Shown here: positions 47,518 through 60,187 of the stretch, piece after piece
How the letters are laid out: each line of letters begins with the position of its first letter
Numbering within the stretch: position 1 is the stretch's first letter
Source: Thuidium tamariscinum
Taxonomy: Eukaryota; Streptophyta; Bryopsida; Hypnales; Thuidiaceae
Direction: 5' to 3'
DNA length: 64,000 nucleotides
Assembly: GCA_947034885.2 (NCBI GenBank)
Contig: OX344758.2
Span: 1,056,501 to 1,120,500, forward strand
The notes under the pieces: generated by a model
Databases searched by the model: none
What the model was told of the DNA's origin: nothing
The model's input: only the letters and a program-made list of their open reading frames with translations
Program-made: the position numbers and the translations under genes

Positions 47518-47826
47518 CACATTAGAGGAAATTTGGCTCCTCAACAACTCGTTTCAGGCCACTTTCCCTTGCTATTCTTACAGTAGTGAGGGAACGGGTG
47601 ACAATAGTCAATCAACATAAATACGAAAAAAATAAAAAATAAAATTGGAGGCCAATGAAATTGAAAAGAAAATTCTAATTTAAAAAAAAAAAATTGGCAA
47701 AAAAAAATAAAAATCTGACATGGTTGTTGCTAAACTACATTAATGTACTGCTGATATGTAGATCCTGTAGTTTTGGACTGCATGGGAACTTGCAATCTTC
47801 TTTGGGCTGAAATCTCCTCTAATGTG
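47518..47826. mobile_element. M2-family MITE
   Basis: Terminal repeats CACATTAGAGGAAATTTGG and the complement of CACATTAGAGGAGATTTCAG; 309 bp. If the element is taken to start at ACATTAG, GTC flanks it on both sides (47516-47518 and 47826-47828), a possible 3-bp target duplication. The interior follows the M2 order with 'gtttcaggcc' and an A-rich middle. Confidence 0.65.
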
Positions 47827-50041
47827 TCAAGCTATTTGCTTTACACATAATTCATACTCACTCTTTTGATGCAAATTGATGAATATAAAATTGCTCTAAT
47901 TGAAAACACCTCCATCTTACATTCTTGCAATTAGACCATTTGCTATTAATTTTCCAACTAACAACTTGATCTTCATATCCAATCATTCATCAAATACTCT
48001 CAACACACCATGACCACTAGACCATCAATCACCACACACAATTACACACTTGTATACACAATCAATTTGACTTCTAACTTGATGAATTCAAACTAATAGT
48101 CATTACTACTAAATTGAATATTTGGCACAATTCATAATTTACAATCAAACTCCATAAAATAGCGTGATCACAAACCATATATACATTACACCTAACCATT
48201 CTATTAATTTGCTTCACAATTAATTTTAGTACCTTCTATCAATAATCTTGATTCAATTATGACTTCAAACATGATTCTAATCTTACCAAGAAATTGAGAC
48301 TCTCAATTTTTTCTCACCATTCTCAATTTCTAATTCTTTTGTAAATATCACTTGGATTGAAAATAATTGCTTGCAATAAGATTTAGAGTAATTTAACTTC
48401 TATACTATAAGTCTAATTGCACTTCTATAAGCAACTAGCCATGCAAACCAAGAATAATTCAAATACCATCAATTAATCACAATCAAGAAAAATAGACAAC
48501 AACATAATTCAAATATCCATTTTTCTTCTTCAATCAGTTCTTTAAATGGCAAGAAATTCTTCATTTTGGACAAACAATTTAGCAACCAACATTTTGCCCA
48601 TAAAGCTCCCTTGGATCTCTACAACATCTACAACAACAACTAGACTAACGCATTTCATCTATTGGTTGAATGGCCCATCCTTCAACCAATAGCCACTACG
48701 TATTTAATTGACAATTTGATCATTTGACTGGAGTTTAAGATTCTTAGCCTATAGACATAGCATTCAACTCCAAGCCCAATCAATTTGACATTGTATACAA
48801 ACACAATAGTAGAGTAACATAACAACAATTTGAATATTGAAGTCAATTGAAGGAATACACAAGTTCAAATTATCAATGAGTTATATAGAAAAATTAGACT
48901 TTTATATCTTTGGAGGGGGCCACTATAAAGGATGTTTATAGGTTACTTGTAAATAAACTCTAGCTATTCATTTCTACTTTTTAAAATTACTTTCTTAAAA
49001 AACTATATATAGTTTCTACCTACAGTTTTGAATTTTGTTTAATGATGTCTATAGGTTTCTTTTGCTAAAATTTCAATTCCAAATAACATGTGATATATTC
49101 TTTAAAAAGGGTTGATAAATGAACTAAAATGGCATGCTTTTCAACTAAAATATTTATAATGATCACATGAAGATGACTATTGCATCAATATTCATCCGAA
49201 ATAAACTTTCAATAGAAAGCTATTCTATAGAATTTTTTTTTCATTTTTTTCATTTTTGTTATTACATAGTGTAGGGATGTGAAAGTTATTTTCAAAGCTT
49301 TATAGTGTATTTTTTTCCTTCAAAAATTTGTAACCAATTATTATAAACATAAAAAATACCAACAATTTAAAATATAAACTTTAAAGTAGGAAAATCTATT
49401 CATGGTTTTTTTGTAGAAAAAAGGATACTAGGATATAAAATAGGGTGTCCAAAATTTATTCAGATGTGATTAAACATAAAAATAGGAGTGCACCCCCTGA
49501 GTTTTATATGAACAAAGAACTAAAAGACAGCGTAACCTTCCTAAATAGTTGAAATGTAAAAGACAATTTTTCCAATGCTTGATTCTAAAAGACACCTATC
49601 CAGCTAGCCACTCTTCTAATCTTGTCAATTTACCCATTTTTATAGCTTTTTTATCCTTTTACATTTGCATGAATTATTTAGAAAATTGACCCTTCAAAAC
49701 TGGAATAAAACATCCTATTTACACAAAAGAATCAAAAAGACAAAAGGACAAATTGACGAAAAATTTCTACATCTATAATACTATTTATTGAAAAAGATTC
49801 TCTATTTGTACCTTCTTTTCCTATCATCTCTCTTCCTTTTTTGCTTAAGAAGAAGTGTCAAAGCTAACCATAATAGGTGAATTTATCAAATTGGAATGGG
49901 TCCTATTGAAAGATCTACATTTACATTAAATAAAATATTTGTTTATGAGGGAAAGAAATTCTATTTTTCTTGCATTCTTCTTCATCCTTATATTTGCACA
50001 CACTGAGATGAATTTCAAAGTAAATTTCCCACATGAAATGC
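47827..50041. other. Long AT-rich intergenic stretch, no gene recognised
   Basis: About 2.2 kb without a convincing frame, repeat boundary or RNA gene. A small inverted repeat, 'ctattggttgaa' and 'ttcaaccaatag', lies at 48658-48691. The sequence is low in GC and may be decayed transposon DNA. Confidence 0.35.
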
Positions 50042-50045
50042 TTAA

Positions 50046-50902
50046 CCCTTAAACGCGCAAGCATCCAAAAAGTGGATGCGCCTTGGTCAACCTTGATTAT
50101 ATCTCTTAATATAATTATTTTTAGAATTTGACTTCAACTAAGAAAACAAATCTTGTCAAGTTTTATGTCTATTCTATTTAAAAGTTTTGAGAAATGTCAA
50201 AAATTGAAAAAGTTATTGCAATTGAAAGCTCCATGTGTTAAAATCCAAATAACACGATATGCTCTATTTTTCATTCATATTTTCTTTTCTTTAAGTGTAT
50301 TTTGAAATTAAATTACAAAATTATATTGGTCATTCCACTCTTCAGTTATAGTAAATATTACAGATTATTTTAATGTAAATTGTAATTGATATAATTTTAT
50401 TTCCACCTTTAGCTTTGGAAAATCACAATAAATTTATTTTTCTTCAAAATTATTGAAAAAATACAAAATAAATACAAAATTGAACTTTCTATTAGCAAAA
50501 AATATATAAATTTTGTACATCAATTACATAAAAGGATAAATTTAGTTCAATACTTGAATTTGACTTTAGGGTGTTTTGATGTGGCTATTTTGGCTGTAAA
50601 ATATAAAATAAGCAATTGAAACTTTTTTATTCTTATCTTTATTGCTATTTTTACCTCCTAAAAAAATTTCAAATAATTTGGATTGTTTTTGTTATTTTTA
50701 CTCATTTATGTTCATTTCTTGCAACAAAAATGATAACAATTAGAAATTTTCACAAAACAAACTACAAATTCTCAGAGTGATATAGAATTTAGAGTTTCAA
50801 GTAGTAAAAATATCATATTTTTGTTTGAACACTATTAAAAAGGCTAAAATTAACTCAAAGAAGAAGTTTGACCATTTCACAATGCATCAAGTCCTTAAGG
50901 GG
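50046..50902. mobile_element. P-family TTAA-flanked element, P3
   Basis: CCCTTAAACGCGCAAGC follows TTAA (50042-50045) and the complement of CCCCTTAAGGACTTGATGC precedes TTAA (50903-50906). The terminal match is imperfect but the CCC/GGG plus TTAA layout is the same as in P1 and P4. At 857 bp it is AT-rich and non-coding. A small hairpin 'gcatccaaaaagtggatgc' lies near the left end (50061-50079). Confidence 0.55.
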
Positions 50903-50906
50903 TTAA

Positions 50907-51305
50907 GTTATCCGTTATAGGTACCCGTGTAGCTGAGATGAACTTTTGAAGGACCACTGCGACCCAAGAACCGCCCACCTTTCATATCCGGCTGGGCCTA
51001 TATCCGGCGAGATCGTGTATACGTCTGTTATCAGATTACTACGACTGCAAGCGGAGAACGAAGCCGCGCGTTAGCTTCTCCTTCGCCAACAGTACTGTAT
51101 TGGCTTCCCTCGTCGAAGAAATGCTGCATTCATCTCAATCCGAAGCTCCGTCATGGATCCAGACAGACACACGTAATGTTACACACCAATCCTCCCGCGC
51201 ACATCAACCATTGAAACGCTCCAAATTGATGCGCCATTGATCAAAGCCAAAATGCCTCGTTCTTCCCATACTCCCTCGTGGATGTGAGCTTCCGCTCCTT
51301 GGGCG
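50907..51305 (+). promoter_or_regulatory. Upstream region of PIG-U
   Basis: GC rises abruptly after the P3 element. This 400-bp segment between a transposon and the start codon presumably holds the whole promoter and leader. No TATA box was seen. A short palindrome 'atccggctgggcctatatccgg' lies near 50986-51007. Confidence 0.4.
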
Positions 51306-54300
51306 ATGGCGAAATGGTGGGTGGTGTGGGGAGGCGGGGCGCTTGGGGTTGCCGTCCGACTGCTGTTGGTGCTCATGGGCTCCGTGGCGCTGCTGGATCA
51401 TCGCGTAGAGGTGGTGAGCCCCGTCACCAGCCTTGCCCGATGTAAGCACTCGTCTCTCTCTTTGGAATGCACAATCGGTGTGGCTGTGGAAATTTTCATG
51501 TGCTGTGACTGAACTAAATATTTTTGGTGTGTTGAGAACGGATTACATCCCTGATAGTGCTCGTTCTGATCGGTTCATCGGTTGATCGGTAGGGAGGAAA
51601 TCCCTAATAATTTGGCATCATCTTTTGGTTCTAGAATTATCATGTAGTCGTCCGGGTTTCTACAGGAATATGTTGTGCTCGTGAGTTCTTGTAGATGCTA
51701 GGGTCTTGCCGGATTCTCTCTCTGCGAACCAGGTGCATATGTTTTGTGCTCGGTTGGGCGTGTTAGTCTAAGTCTAAACCCTAAATGCGGCTGTGGATAG
51801 CGCAGGAGAGATTTTCATGTGCTTTGAATGTGCATTGCGTATTAGATTGCGTACCTCGGGGTGTTGGATCTGATCGGTCGTGAGGAAAACCCCTAATATG
51901 TGGTATTTCTATTGCTTCGTTACCGTGTGATCGTCACGGGTTTATGGGGTAATGTTTGGTGCTTGCGAGTTCTTGTAGATCCCAGGGGCTTACGGGATTG
52001 TCGGTTTGCGAGTCTAGACTCATGTGTTTTGTGTCTCGATTGGACATTGTTCGTTTGAGTCTAAACCCTAATTCGGCTGTGGATATCGCAGGAGAGATTT
52101 TCATGTGCTCTGGATGTGCATTGCGTATTTAGGCGTGCTTAGAATGTGCTTTGCGTATTTGATTGCGTCCCTCCGAGTGTTCGCTGGTCGATAGTGAGGA
52201 AAGATATAAAATTCGGTACCTCTATTGGTTCATTATCGTGTGATAGTTAGGTTATTTACGGGAAAGTTTCGTTCTCGTGAATTCTTGTAGATGCTAGGGG
52301 CTTGCCAAATATCTCTTTTTGCGAGTCTAGGCGCATTTATATTGTGTCTCGATTTGGCATGTTTGTCTGACTCTAAACCCTAGTCCTTCCCCTCGGCAGT
52401 TTCGGATAATGTATGGGGTCGTAATAGCTTCCTGTTTTGTGCATACTGGATGAGGATGTTGTATGGATTCTGAATTCATGGCAAGCTCTCATGGACTGAG
52501 TTTGTTGAAGGCAGAGGATACTATGTGCGTCACTTAAAGCACTTCAACACATAGAGTGTGATTTTGGGGGAAATCACTATTGAGCTCTGGATAGATCACT
52601 TTTGGTACGAGAGCCAATTTTGTAGAGATCATGGGTTTATCAATATGTGCAAATTTCTTATGCAAATTCAAAGTGGGAGGTTGCTAATTACCATTGAAGG
52701 GCAATTGACATTTCCATTGCCATTCAATTGTTAGTGGCCATATTCAGTCAAGTTATGCTTACAACACGTGCTAATAAGTCCGACCAAGTGTGTGAATAGG
52801 TGAGTTGCTGTTGGGAACAGGGATCAGTGTAGGAGACGGGATGACGGTTTTAATACGGTACCTTATATTCACTTTAGCCAACAGGTTCCTACTTTAAATT
52901 TGTGCTCGGGAAAGTGATCTCCTTCTGATTGATGTGGCCCTACGTTTCAGTTGAGCTATGCTGGTCCAGAATTGGCAAATAAGTTAATTAATGCATCATA
53001 ACCTGTTTCAATGTTCATTGATTTGTTTCCTTGACATGTTTTGTGTTTTCTTGTGCTTGCTGTTGCAGTGGCAGAAGGATATTGGCTTAAGGAATATGGC
53101 ATGTCACCTTACGCAGGTCAGCATCATTTGTCGAGATTCCCGAGATCTGTAATACAAAAATTTTCCCATAGATACAGAAGCGATCCCATCTCCTCTTTAT
53201 CCCCTAAATGCCCAAGACCTTTTTTGAACTTCTTGGAGTGAGTTGAGCTTCATAAAAGTTATTGAAACGTATCAAGGATTTTGATCTTAAACCAGACATG
53301 TGAGGGTTTTGTGGGATAAAGAATGAACTCAACATCACATATGGATCGAAAGATTATAGTATTGATCTCAAGGGGTTAAAATTTGAAAGTAACTCAAACC
53401 CTTGCAGTTTTTTATTCCTCTATTAGCGTGTAAAATCTGAAATTATGTACAAAATATGAGGTTAAAGTAAATACATGCATAACTACAATCACTTCATTCT
53501 GTCTCAAAAATCTACTCTACAATTTTTGTTAGCGAATTTGTATATTTATTTTTTGGTCAAGATCCAGTGTATTTGAGGGGATCACTTAGAGCTCTTAAGA
53601 CCATGATTTCGTTCGAGTCTATTTTCAGCATCAATTTTTTTCTTTTTTTCTTTTGGAGTTTAAAGTATTATGATTTTTCTATTCAAGTTTTTGTGCAACG
53701 GGGTTCCACTACAAATTTGATATTCACGTAAACCCGAAAATAATGAAAATATGAATTTGGTGAGATTCGGTTAACTTTGAAGATTTGTCGACATCAAATG
53801 TAGGGGGCTGATAGATGCGAATTGGCCCGAGTTTCAGAATTCAAATTCAAATTCACCAACTTGACAGGATTTTTGTGGTCACCCGTTACTACCCCACACG
53901 TGTAATGCATAGCAGAAACAATAGTTGTAGTTGCTTCCTCCTCATATGCGAATCTGGATTAAGCGTCATGTGACTTTCTCGGCAATGTCTCCAGGCTCTG
54001 CTTATCATGGATCGCCTTTGCTACTGTCCTTGGTTGGTCCCATCATCGGTGATAGGTGACGCACTCTATACTATACTCACTCATGCGACTGGTGACTTGC
54101 AAAGTACGATTTTCATTTCATGTCTAAGTTGAAATCTCTAGCTATTGGGAAAGTGAGATCCTTCTTCTGGGTTTAAATCTACTTGATAACTAGACTTGAG
54201 CTTTTGCTGATATCGCTGACTCAAATGTATTTTCACTACTGCAGACAAGGAACATCCATCAGTTATCTTCTGCGCAGGCAAGGCCTTACTGTCTTACATT

Positions 54301-57300
54301 ATCGTATTTATCCTCTTTTGCGCAGCTCTTTTTTCCATGTTGTCTGTGAACCCCAAAGTGCGATCGCTGAAATGAAAAATACACTGGAAACTAATAATCT
54401 ATTGTGGAAACTTTTTTAAAATTAGGAGATGTTTACTTCTTTCTATTGTTATCTTTTACTCCCCTCCTCCAAGCTTCCGAAACTATATAATTCTACTTGT
54501 ATTGATATGGAAGTGGCCTTTTTTGACCAATTGGACAACTAAGGGTTAAATTTGGTAGTGACCTTCTGTTCTCTTTGCTACTTGATATTCTGTCGCTACT
54601 GGGGTTCTTTCGCAGCTGAAGTTGTTGCAGCATGCGCTATTGTAGACGTGGTAATCAAATTTGTTGCGTTTTCTCGCTTAGACTGATGTGGATAAGCAGT
54701 TGCTTACCCTATGAAGTTGAGATGTGCGTCTATGAATGAGCTGATTACCATGAAAGAGATTCAAATAATTTGTGGGTGCAGCTCGTTATTGTTTGTTGTT
54801 GCAGATCTCATAAGCGCTCTCTTGTTAAGGTCAATTGGGAAGGTTTTGGAGCGTAATCACTCCAATAACTTTCGAATGCTTGGTCTTACAGATTCGTCCA
54901 AATCAAGTACTGACAGGAAAGGTAAATATAGCTGTCGCTGCTGTTTCAGTATTTTTTTTACATGCTTGTGTCGCTACGGTGATTCGGCAGCCCTTGATGT
55001 AATAAAGATATGCTCACTTATACCTAGCCGCTGTTTGCAGGTGTGCTTGGAGCTGGAGATGTTTCTTTCTTGATATACCTATTTAATCCATTCGCTATCG
55101 CTGTCTGTGTGGGAGGCTCAACATCTTCAATTGAGAACTTGCTGATATTTTTGTGCTTATACGGGGCTACTTCAGGTTCAAAGCTTTCCTTGGTTGTCTT
55201 CGATGCTAACAACTAGTGTCCCTGTGTAGGCTATATCATTATTTTCCAATCGAGGTTCTTTGAATTGCTCACGCCAGATCGAGCCCTTAACATATCAATG
55301 AAATAGGTCTTCTCAGGCGTATGTGAAAGTATTTGAACGAGTATTTACTTTTTTGTTGATCTGGTGAGTGACAGGGAAAATATCACTAGCTGGTTTTGGA
55401 TGGGCTATGGCAACACACCTAAGCATGTATCCCATTTTTCTCTTCATCCCTGTGCGTACACTACTGCCTTTTACCTTGTTCATATCCCTACTGGTTATTT
55501 TAGAGGCTTTCATTTTGTCCAGTAGTCTTAGTTTGCATTCAAAATTGCCAATACTTTTATTTATTTTGGTCAATTCGATATCTATTGCTGCAAAAGCTGT
55601 GCAAACTGGTTTGCAATCCTTGTTTAGATGTGGAGGAAGTGTGTTCTAATATTGTTTCTCATCCTTACTCTGGGTTGATTCTTAGATTGCTTGTCTGTTG
55701 GCAAATGGGCTTGATGGTCCTCCAAGTAAACTATTCGAATTATCTGAAGTCAAGGCAACTCCTGAACGAGATTCGTCCGATCAAACGGAGGCACTGAAGT
55801 CGTCGTCGCAAAACCCACGTATTCGCCCACCGAGGAGAAAGTGGGCGGTTATTTCGAAGTTGGTGTTGTGGTCGGCTATCTCATGGGTGTGCATCTTGCT
55901 ATTGTGCAAGCTTGCACTGCAGGGCCGCTCCAGCTTAGTCAACATGCTGCTAGAGTAAGTACATTTTCTGGCAATCGTGGAATACATATGTCGAAATACC
56001 TAGAGTCCTCAAGCTTTAACTAGAAAGTTCGCTTTAGAAGCTATTGGTTGATAATAGTATTTTTTAAAACATAGTTTTTTGTTTAGAAATGCGAGATTTA
56101 TTTTTATTTTTGTTTTTGTCTATGGGTACATTTTGTTACCTTGAACCGTCCTAAATGATTAATTTTAACTCCTATATATATATGGATGCGGCCAGTTTTG
56201 CACTCAAGGGTTAATTTTATGATATCCTCAATCATCGTTTGTGAAATATCCTTTGCATCATGCTTCCACAATCATGCTGAGAAATTGCATGGACGTACAA
56301 TTTGTCGCTGCATGATCGCATGCAATTTATCACCTCAATTGACATTTCCTTTCGTTATGCTATTAAATGCAGGACTTACAAGTACATGCTTGCTGTAGAT
56401 GACCTCACTCCGAACTTGGGCCTTTTCTGGTGAGTTTAATCTTTTGGAAAAGATGCTCCTCTGTCTTCATCATTTATGCTAGGGATCCGATCTCCTAAGA
56501 GTCTTTTTTTTCCCCTTGTGTAGTTTGTTGTATAATATGTATCCCGGACGTTCATGAATAATCTGTTTTTGCTCATCTTGGAGAGGATCTCATAAAGTTG
56601 ATTCTTGGTTAGGACTGCAGGTATTTCTTCACAGAAGTTTTCGACTTTTTCCGTACCTTCTTCCTGATGGTCTTTCACGCAAATATTGTTTTTATGGTTC
56701 CGCCCCTGACAATACGACTCCACCATCGACCCATTTTTCTTGCTTTTATCCTCATGGCAATTTGCTCTATGGTGAAGTCTTATCCAACGGTAAGTCATGA
56801 AGATTCCCTGTAGTTAGTTTCAGACAAAAAATACATATTTTTGAAAACTGACAAATTGATAGACGTTTCAATGAAGAGAATGCTCAGCACTTCACAGTGA
56901 CCTCTTTTACTTAGAAATTACAAATTTCCTTGTGCAGGTTGGTGATGCTGCCCTGTACATTGGGTTGATGGCGCTTTGTTGTCATGAATTGTCTGGTAGG
57001 ACATTTTGCACCTTTCGAGATATTTCAGCCGCACGCAGTACTGCAGTCTCTTATTGAGAATGTTCCTGTTTGCATAGCCAATATCATTGACCTCATAATC
57101 TTCCGTTTTGACATTTTTTTGGCTGTGGTCCTTCACAGATCTTCAGCACTTTTATCTTTTGTTGAACGGATATATCCTGATCACTGTCCTCGGCCCAGTT
57201 ATGTACAACTTGTGGATATTTCGGGTACGATTTTTCTTCTATATTTCTTTGTTAGCTGTTCAAATGATTCACTTGAAGATGATCAATTCGGGTTCTTTCG

Positions 57301-57749
57301 CTCTCTTAATTGTTCTAGCGGTTGCCCTTACACATCAACTTATGCATGAATCATCCTTTGAACAAATCTCATACGCAGGGAACAGGAAATGCAAACTTCT
57401 ATTTCGCCATCAACCTGGTATATGCGACTCTACAAGTGCGTGTATTTTCTTACCCACTGACTCTGCATTTCCCTTCTCCTAGAATCCTTGACAGTGTATT
57501 CATTTTGTGAATGTTGTGGAAGGGTGGAGCATGCTTATTGTGTTAAAGGCCTTCAAGGCGTCCTCTTTTCTTGCATTGCAAACAAATATCCGAAGTTTCC
57601 TAGAGATCTTCAATTTTAACTTAGTCGTGATATTGTTTATGTTTTGTCCACAGACGGTGCTGATCGTGGAAAGTGCGAGCACAGTCATTCGATTTGACAG
57701 GAATCTGTTGAAGCAGATCAAGCTTCAGAACAGAAATATAGTATCATAG
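51306..57749 (+). CDS. PIGU: PIG-U, GPI-transamidase complex subunit (CDC91 family)
   Basis: Fourteen exons: 51306-51441, 53069-53116, 53995-54055, 54245-54277, 54782-54921, 55041-55175, 55375-55451, 55686-55954, 56373-56429, 56621-56789, 56938-56995, 57139-57224, 57379-57435 and 57654-57749. They join in frame to 473 aa, close to plant PIG-U. The protein is strongly hydrophobic with many membrane segments, as expected for this ER protein, which works with GAA1, PIG-K, PIG-S and PIG-T to attach GPI anchors. Family words are clear: LAEGYWLKEYGMSPYAG (46-62), FNPFAIAVCVGGSTSSIENL, YFFTEVFDFFRTFF, PVMYNLWIFRGTGNANFYF and a VESAS-type C-terminal helix. A hydrophilic loop rich in Ser, Lys and Arg precedes KWAVISKLVLW. 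The intron after exon 4 begins with GC (cag|gcaagg) instead of GT; the frame requires it. Exon 4 is only 33 nt. Confidence 0.93.
51481..52382 (+). repeat. Three tandem units of about 300 bp in PIG-U intron 1
   Basis: Units at about 51481-51786, 51787-52073 and 52074-52382 share the order 'ggctgtgga', 'gattttcatgtgct', 'gttcttgtagatgctaggg', 'ttgcgagtctag', 'tgtctcgattggac' and end with TCTAAACCCTA. All three ends carry the telo-box-like AAACCCTA. The first unit starts 40 bp after the donor site. Confidence 0.85.
53201..53720 (-). mobile_element. P-family fragment inside PIG-U intron 2
   Basis: CCCCTAAATGCCCAAG at 53201 and the following 80 bp match the right end of P4 (59281-59928) read in reverse. 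Further on, 'aagatccagtgtatttgag' and 'agagctcttaaga' match P4 in the same reversed order. The second terminus is not clear, and a forward-oriented P4 word near 53668 suggests rearrangement. It shows that P elements can sit in introns of expressed genes. Confidence 0.5.
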
Positions 57750-58582
57750 CTGCGTCTAGAAACAAAGCAATTAAACTCGATGAGAATGACTGGGAGGTAT
57801 TCTGAAATATCTGCAAATTGTCACTGAACTTGTCTATGGATCAGACAATACTCTTGCTGCGTCCGAATGAGTGATTCAAAGGTATGCAACGTAATTCTGC
57901 AGCAAAGAAGGCCTCACTAATAGAGTGATCAAACTTAGTGATTCATGTTAATGAATAGATGAAGGGACTGAATCAAGGAATTCATTAAAACAGTTTGTTG
58001 CAACTTACACGCCAATTTTCATTCCAAATTTCATGTCACTTCACATTTCAAGTGTTGGTTTTTGTAGTTTTCGATAAAGGGAATGAGTGATGTTTTGGAA
58101 ATTTGAGAACTTTAGAAAACAATGAAAATGAGTGCATTAGAACACTGTAATTAGTTGCATTGTACCATGTAAACTAGTGTGCCCTGTGCTGATGCCATAG
58201 TCAAATCTAATTTTTGAATGCACATAAAAACTTTGAAATTCAATAACTTTCTCACCGTAGGTTTGAATGCCACAAAATCCATGCATTCCTCCTTGATGAA
58301 AGCGTAAGTGAAAATAGTTTTTTAATTTTTTAGAGCCAAAAATACTCAAAAATCTATAACTTTCATGCCATAGGTTGGAAGACCACCAAATCAAGCTTGA
58401 GCACCCCTCCTTGCTAAGAGCTTTTAGATGGTACCAAGTATGTGACCGTTGGACACATGATCTAGCAAATCTCAACGTGACAAACAAACAAAACAAAACA
58501 AACTACTTGTCTTAAGGTATAGATGGTCATTGGTTAACTTTGTCAAATAATATCATTTACAGAATAATCTTGAAATAATTAA
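57750..58582. other. Downstream region of PIG-U, no gene recognised
   Basis: Includes the presumed 3' UTR. A - strand frame of 119 codons (58137-58496) contains two loosely similar halves ('aactttctcaccgtaggtt' and 'aactttcatgccataggtt', about 117 bp apart) and looks like a diverged duplication, not a gene. Confidence 0.35.
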
Positions 58583-59276
58583 CCCCTAAAAGACCAAGAT
58601 GCATTTTTTCGCAACATAGAAATTTTGGGTAGCATACCATGGGTGGAATTTTTATTTATTTTCTTTGAAATTGTCACACAACATGTGGACATGGAGTATT
58701 TTAAAGGTGCAACAATTTTCATAACTTTTGACTACATGGTGACAAAGAAATTGTATGATAAGTATTTTTCCCTTGGCTAGGCAATTTGTGTAGATTGAGA
58801 AAATCACTTTTTTTCCTTAAAGAAGAACTTGCAATGAATACATGCACATCAAAAGCTTTCAATCATTCCATTCGATTAATGAGGTGAAATGTGCCTAGCA
58901 AATGTTGCCAATATAACATGCAGGAATATCAAACATAATTCCAAATTTTTTCAATAATTCTAAATTTTGACTTAAAATTTTGAAGTTCTTTTGACTAATT
59001 ATAAAATACATGATTTTATCTTTGAAATTTAAAAATATATATTTAAGCAAAAATAGTCAAAAAATGGGAACATCCACAATGAATGAATGCTCATAATATG
59101 ATTACGTTTCTATTTTTCTAGAATCAAAGATTAATAATGTTGTACATTATGGTAATAAAATTAAGTGATAATATATAAGGTGAAGATTGTTTCCAAGATA
59201 AATTCTCATGGGGATGATCTTAATTATAAAGCCAACCCACATTTTGATAAAAATGCAATTTTGAATTTATGGTTCA
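58583..59276. mobile_element. P-family partial element, P5
   Basis: CCCCTAAAAGACCAAGATGC follows TTAA (58579-58582), closest to the P1 terminus. No matching right terminus was found before the next P element begins at 59281, so the copy is truncated or decayed. The right limit given is arbitrary. Confidence 0.4.
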
Positions 59277-59280
59277 TTAA

Positions 59281-59928
59281 CCCCTAAATGCCCAAGGCAC
59301 CAAAATTTGGTGTTTGTAAAACTTTGAAGTTAATTAAAACCTAATCAAGTTGCTATTTTTAGTAGTTCATATTTTTTAAAAGTTCTTTTAGAAGTTTAGT
59401 TTTAGTGTCAAAAATACGATTTGAAAAATGAATGATTGTGATTTTTCTATTCAAGATTTTGTGCAAGGGTATTGATTACAATCTTAACTTTCTATAGTGT
59501 TAAGAGCTCTGGAAAATGAGCCTCAAATACACTAGATCTTAAAAAAAAATCACATTCAAAATTCATTTACAAAAATTATAGAGTACATTTTGAGAAGCCA
59601 TAAATTGATTGGAGTTATGCATCTTAGGCCCTTTAACCTCATATTTTTTTGGTCACCAACTTTTTAGATTTGACTTGGAAAAAAAAGGATAGAATGACTC
59701 TACATCACTTTTGTAGATTTAACATCATCATGGTTAAACATTATAATGTTTCACCCTTGAAGTGATATTATTGCGTTTTCTTTTCCCATGCAATTTCTAA
59801 CATGTCTAGTTTGAATTTGTATGGTTACAATTTTAAAAGAAATTGATACAACTTATCAAAATGTTGTCATTTTATTCAATTTAGAGCAAATTTCAAGAAG
59901 CTTGAAATAGGCCTTGGGCATTTAGGGT
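59281..59928 (+). mobile_element. P-family TTAA-flanked element, P4
   Basis: Terminal repeats CCCCTAAATGCCCAAGG and the complement of ACCCTAAATGCCCAAGG (16 of 17 match) lie directly inside TTAA (59277-59280 and 59929-59932). At 648 bp it is non-coding and homologous to the left part of P2. It is the cleanest copy of this subfamily in the window. Confidence 0.75.
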
Positions 59929-59950
59929 TTAAGGGTTTTAAGAAAATCAT

Positions 59951-60187
59951 CACATTAGATGTTTTTTCTATCTACTAGAAGACTTCGAGTTCTTGACTAT
60001 GGGAACATTGTGGAGAATTGCCATATATGCGATTTGACGTTTGCCATGTCACATAATAATGTTAAAATTTTTTAATTAATTAATTTTTTTAACAATTATT
60101 TTGTTATTATTTTGTTATTCTGACTGTTCACAACAGTGGCAATGGGCCTGAAACAATTTTCTAATCCCTCGAAAAACATCTAATGTG
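59951..60187. mobile_element. M2-family MITE
   Basis: Ends CACATTAGATGTTTTT and the complement of CACATTAGATGTTTTTC; 237 bp. The outer part 'agaagacttcgagttcttg' and the AT-rich middle match the M2 copy at 30716. Confidence 0.65.

Noticed and set aside
47827-50041. AT-rich stretch considered as a possible LTR-element interior
   Set aside because: No long terminal repeats, primer-binding site or polyprotein motif could be found.
56164-56214. Tiny TTAA-bounded segment in PIG-U intron 8, considered as a P-family micro-element
   Set aside because: Only a few terminal bases match and the length (about 43 bp) is within chance for AT-rich intron DNA.
58137-58496. 119-codon - strand frame downstream of PIG-U
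   Set aside because: Its two halves are similar to each other at DNA level, fitting a local duplication and not a protein gene.
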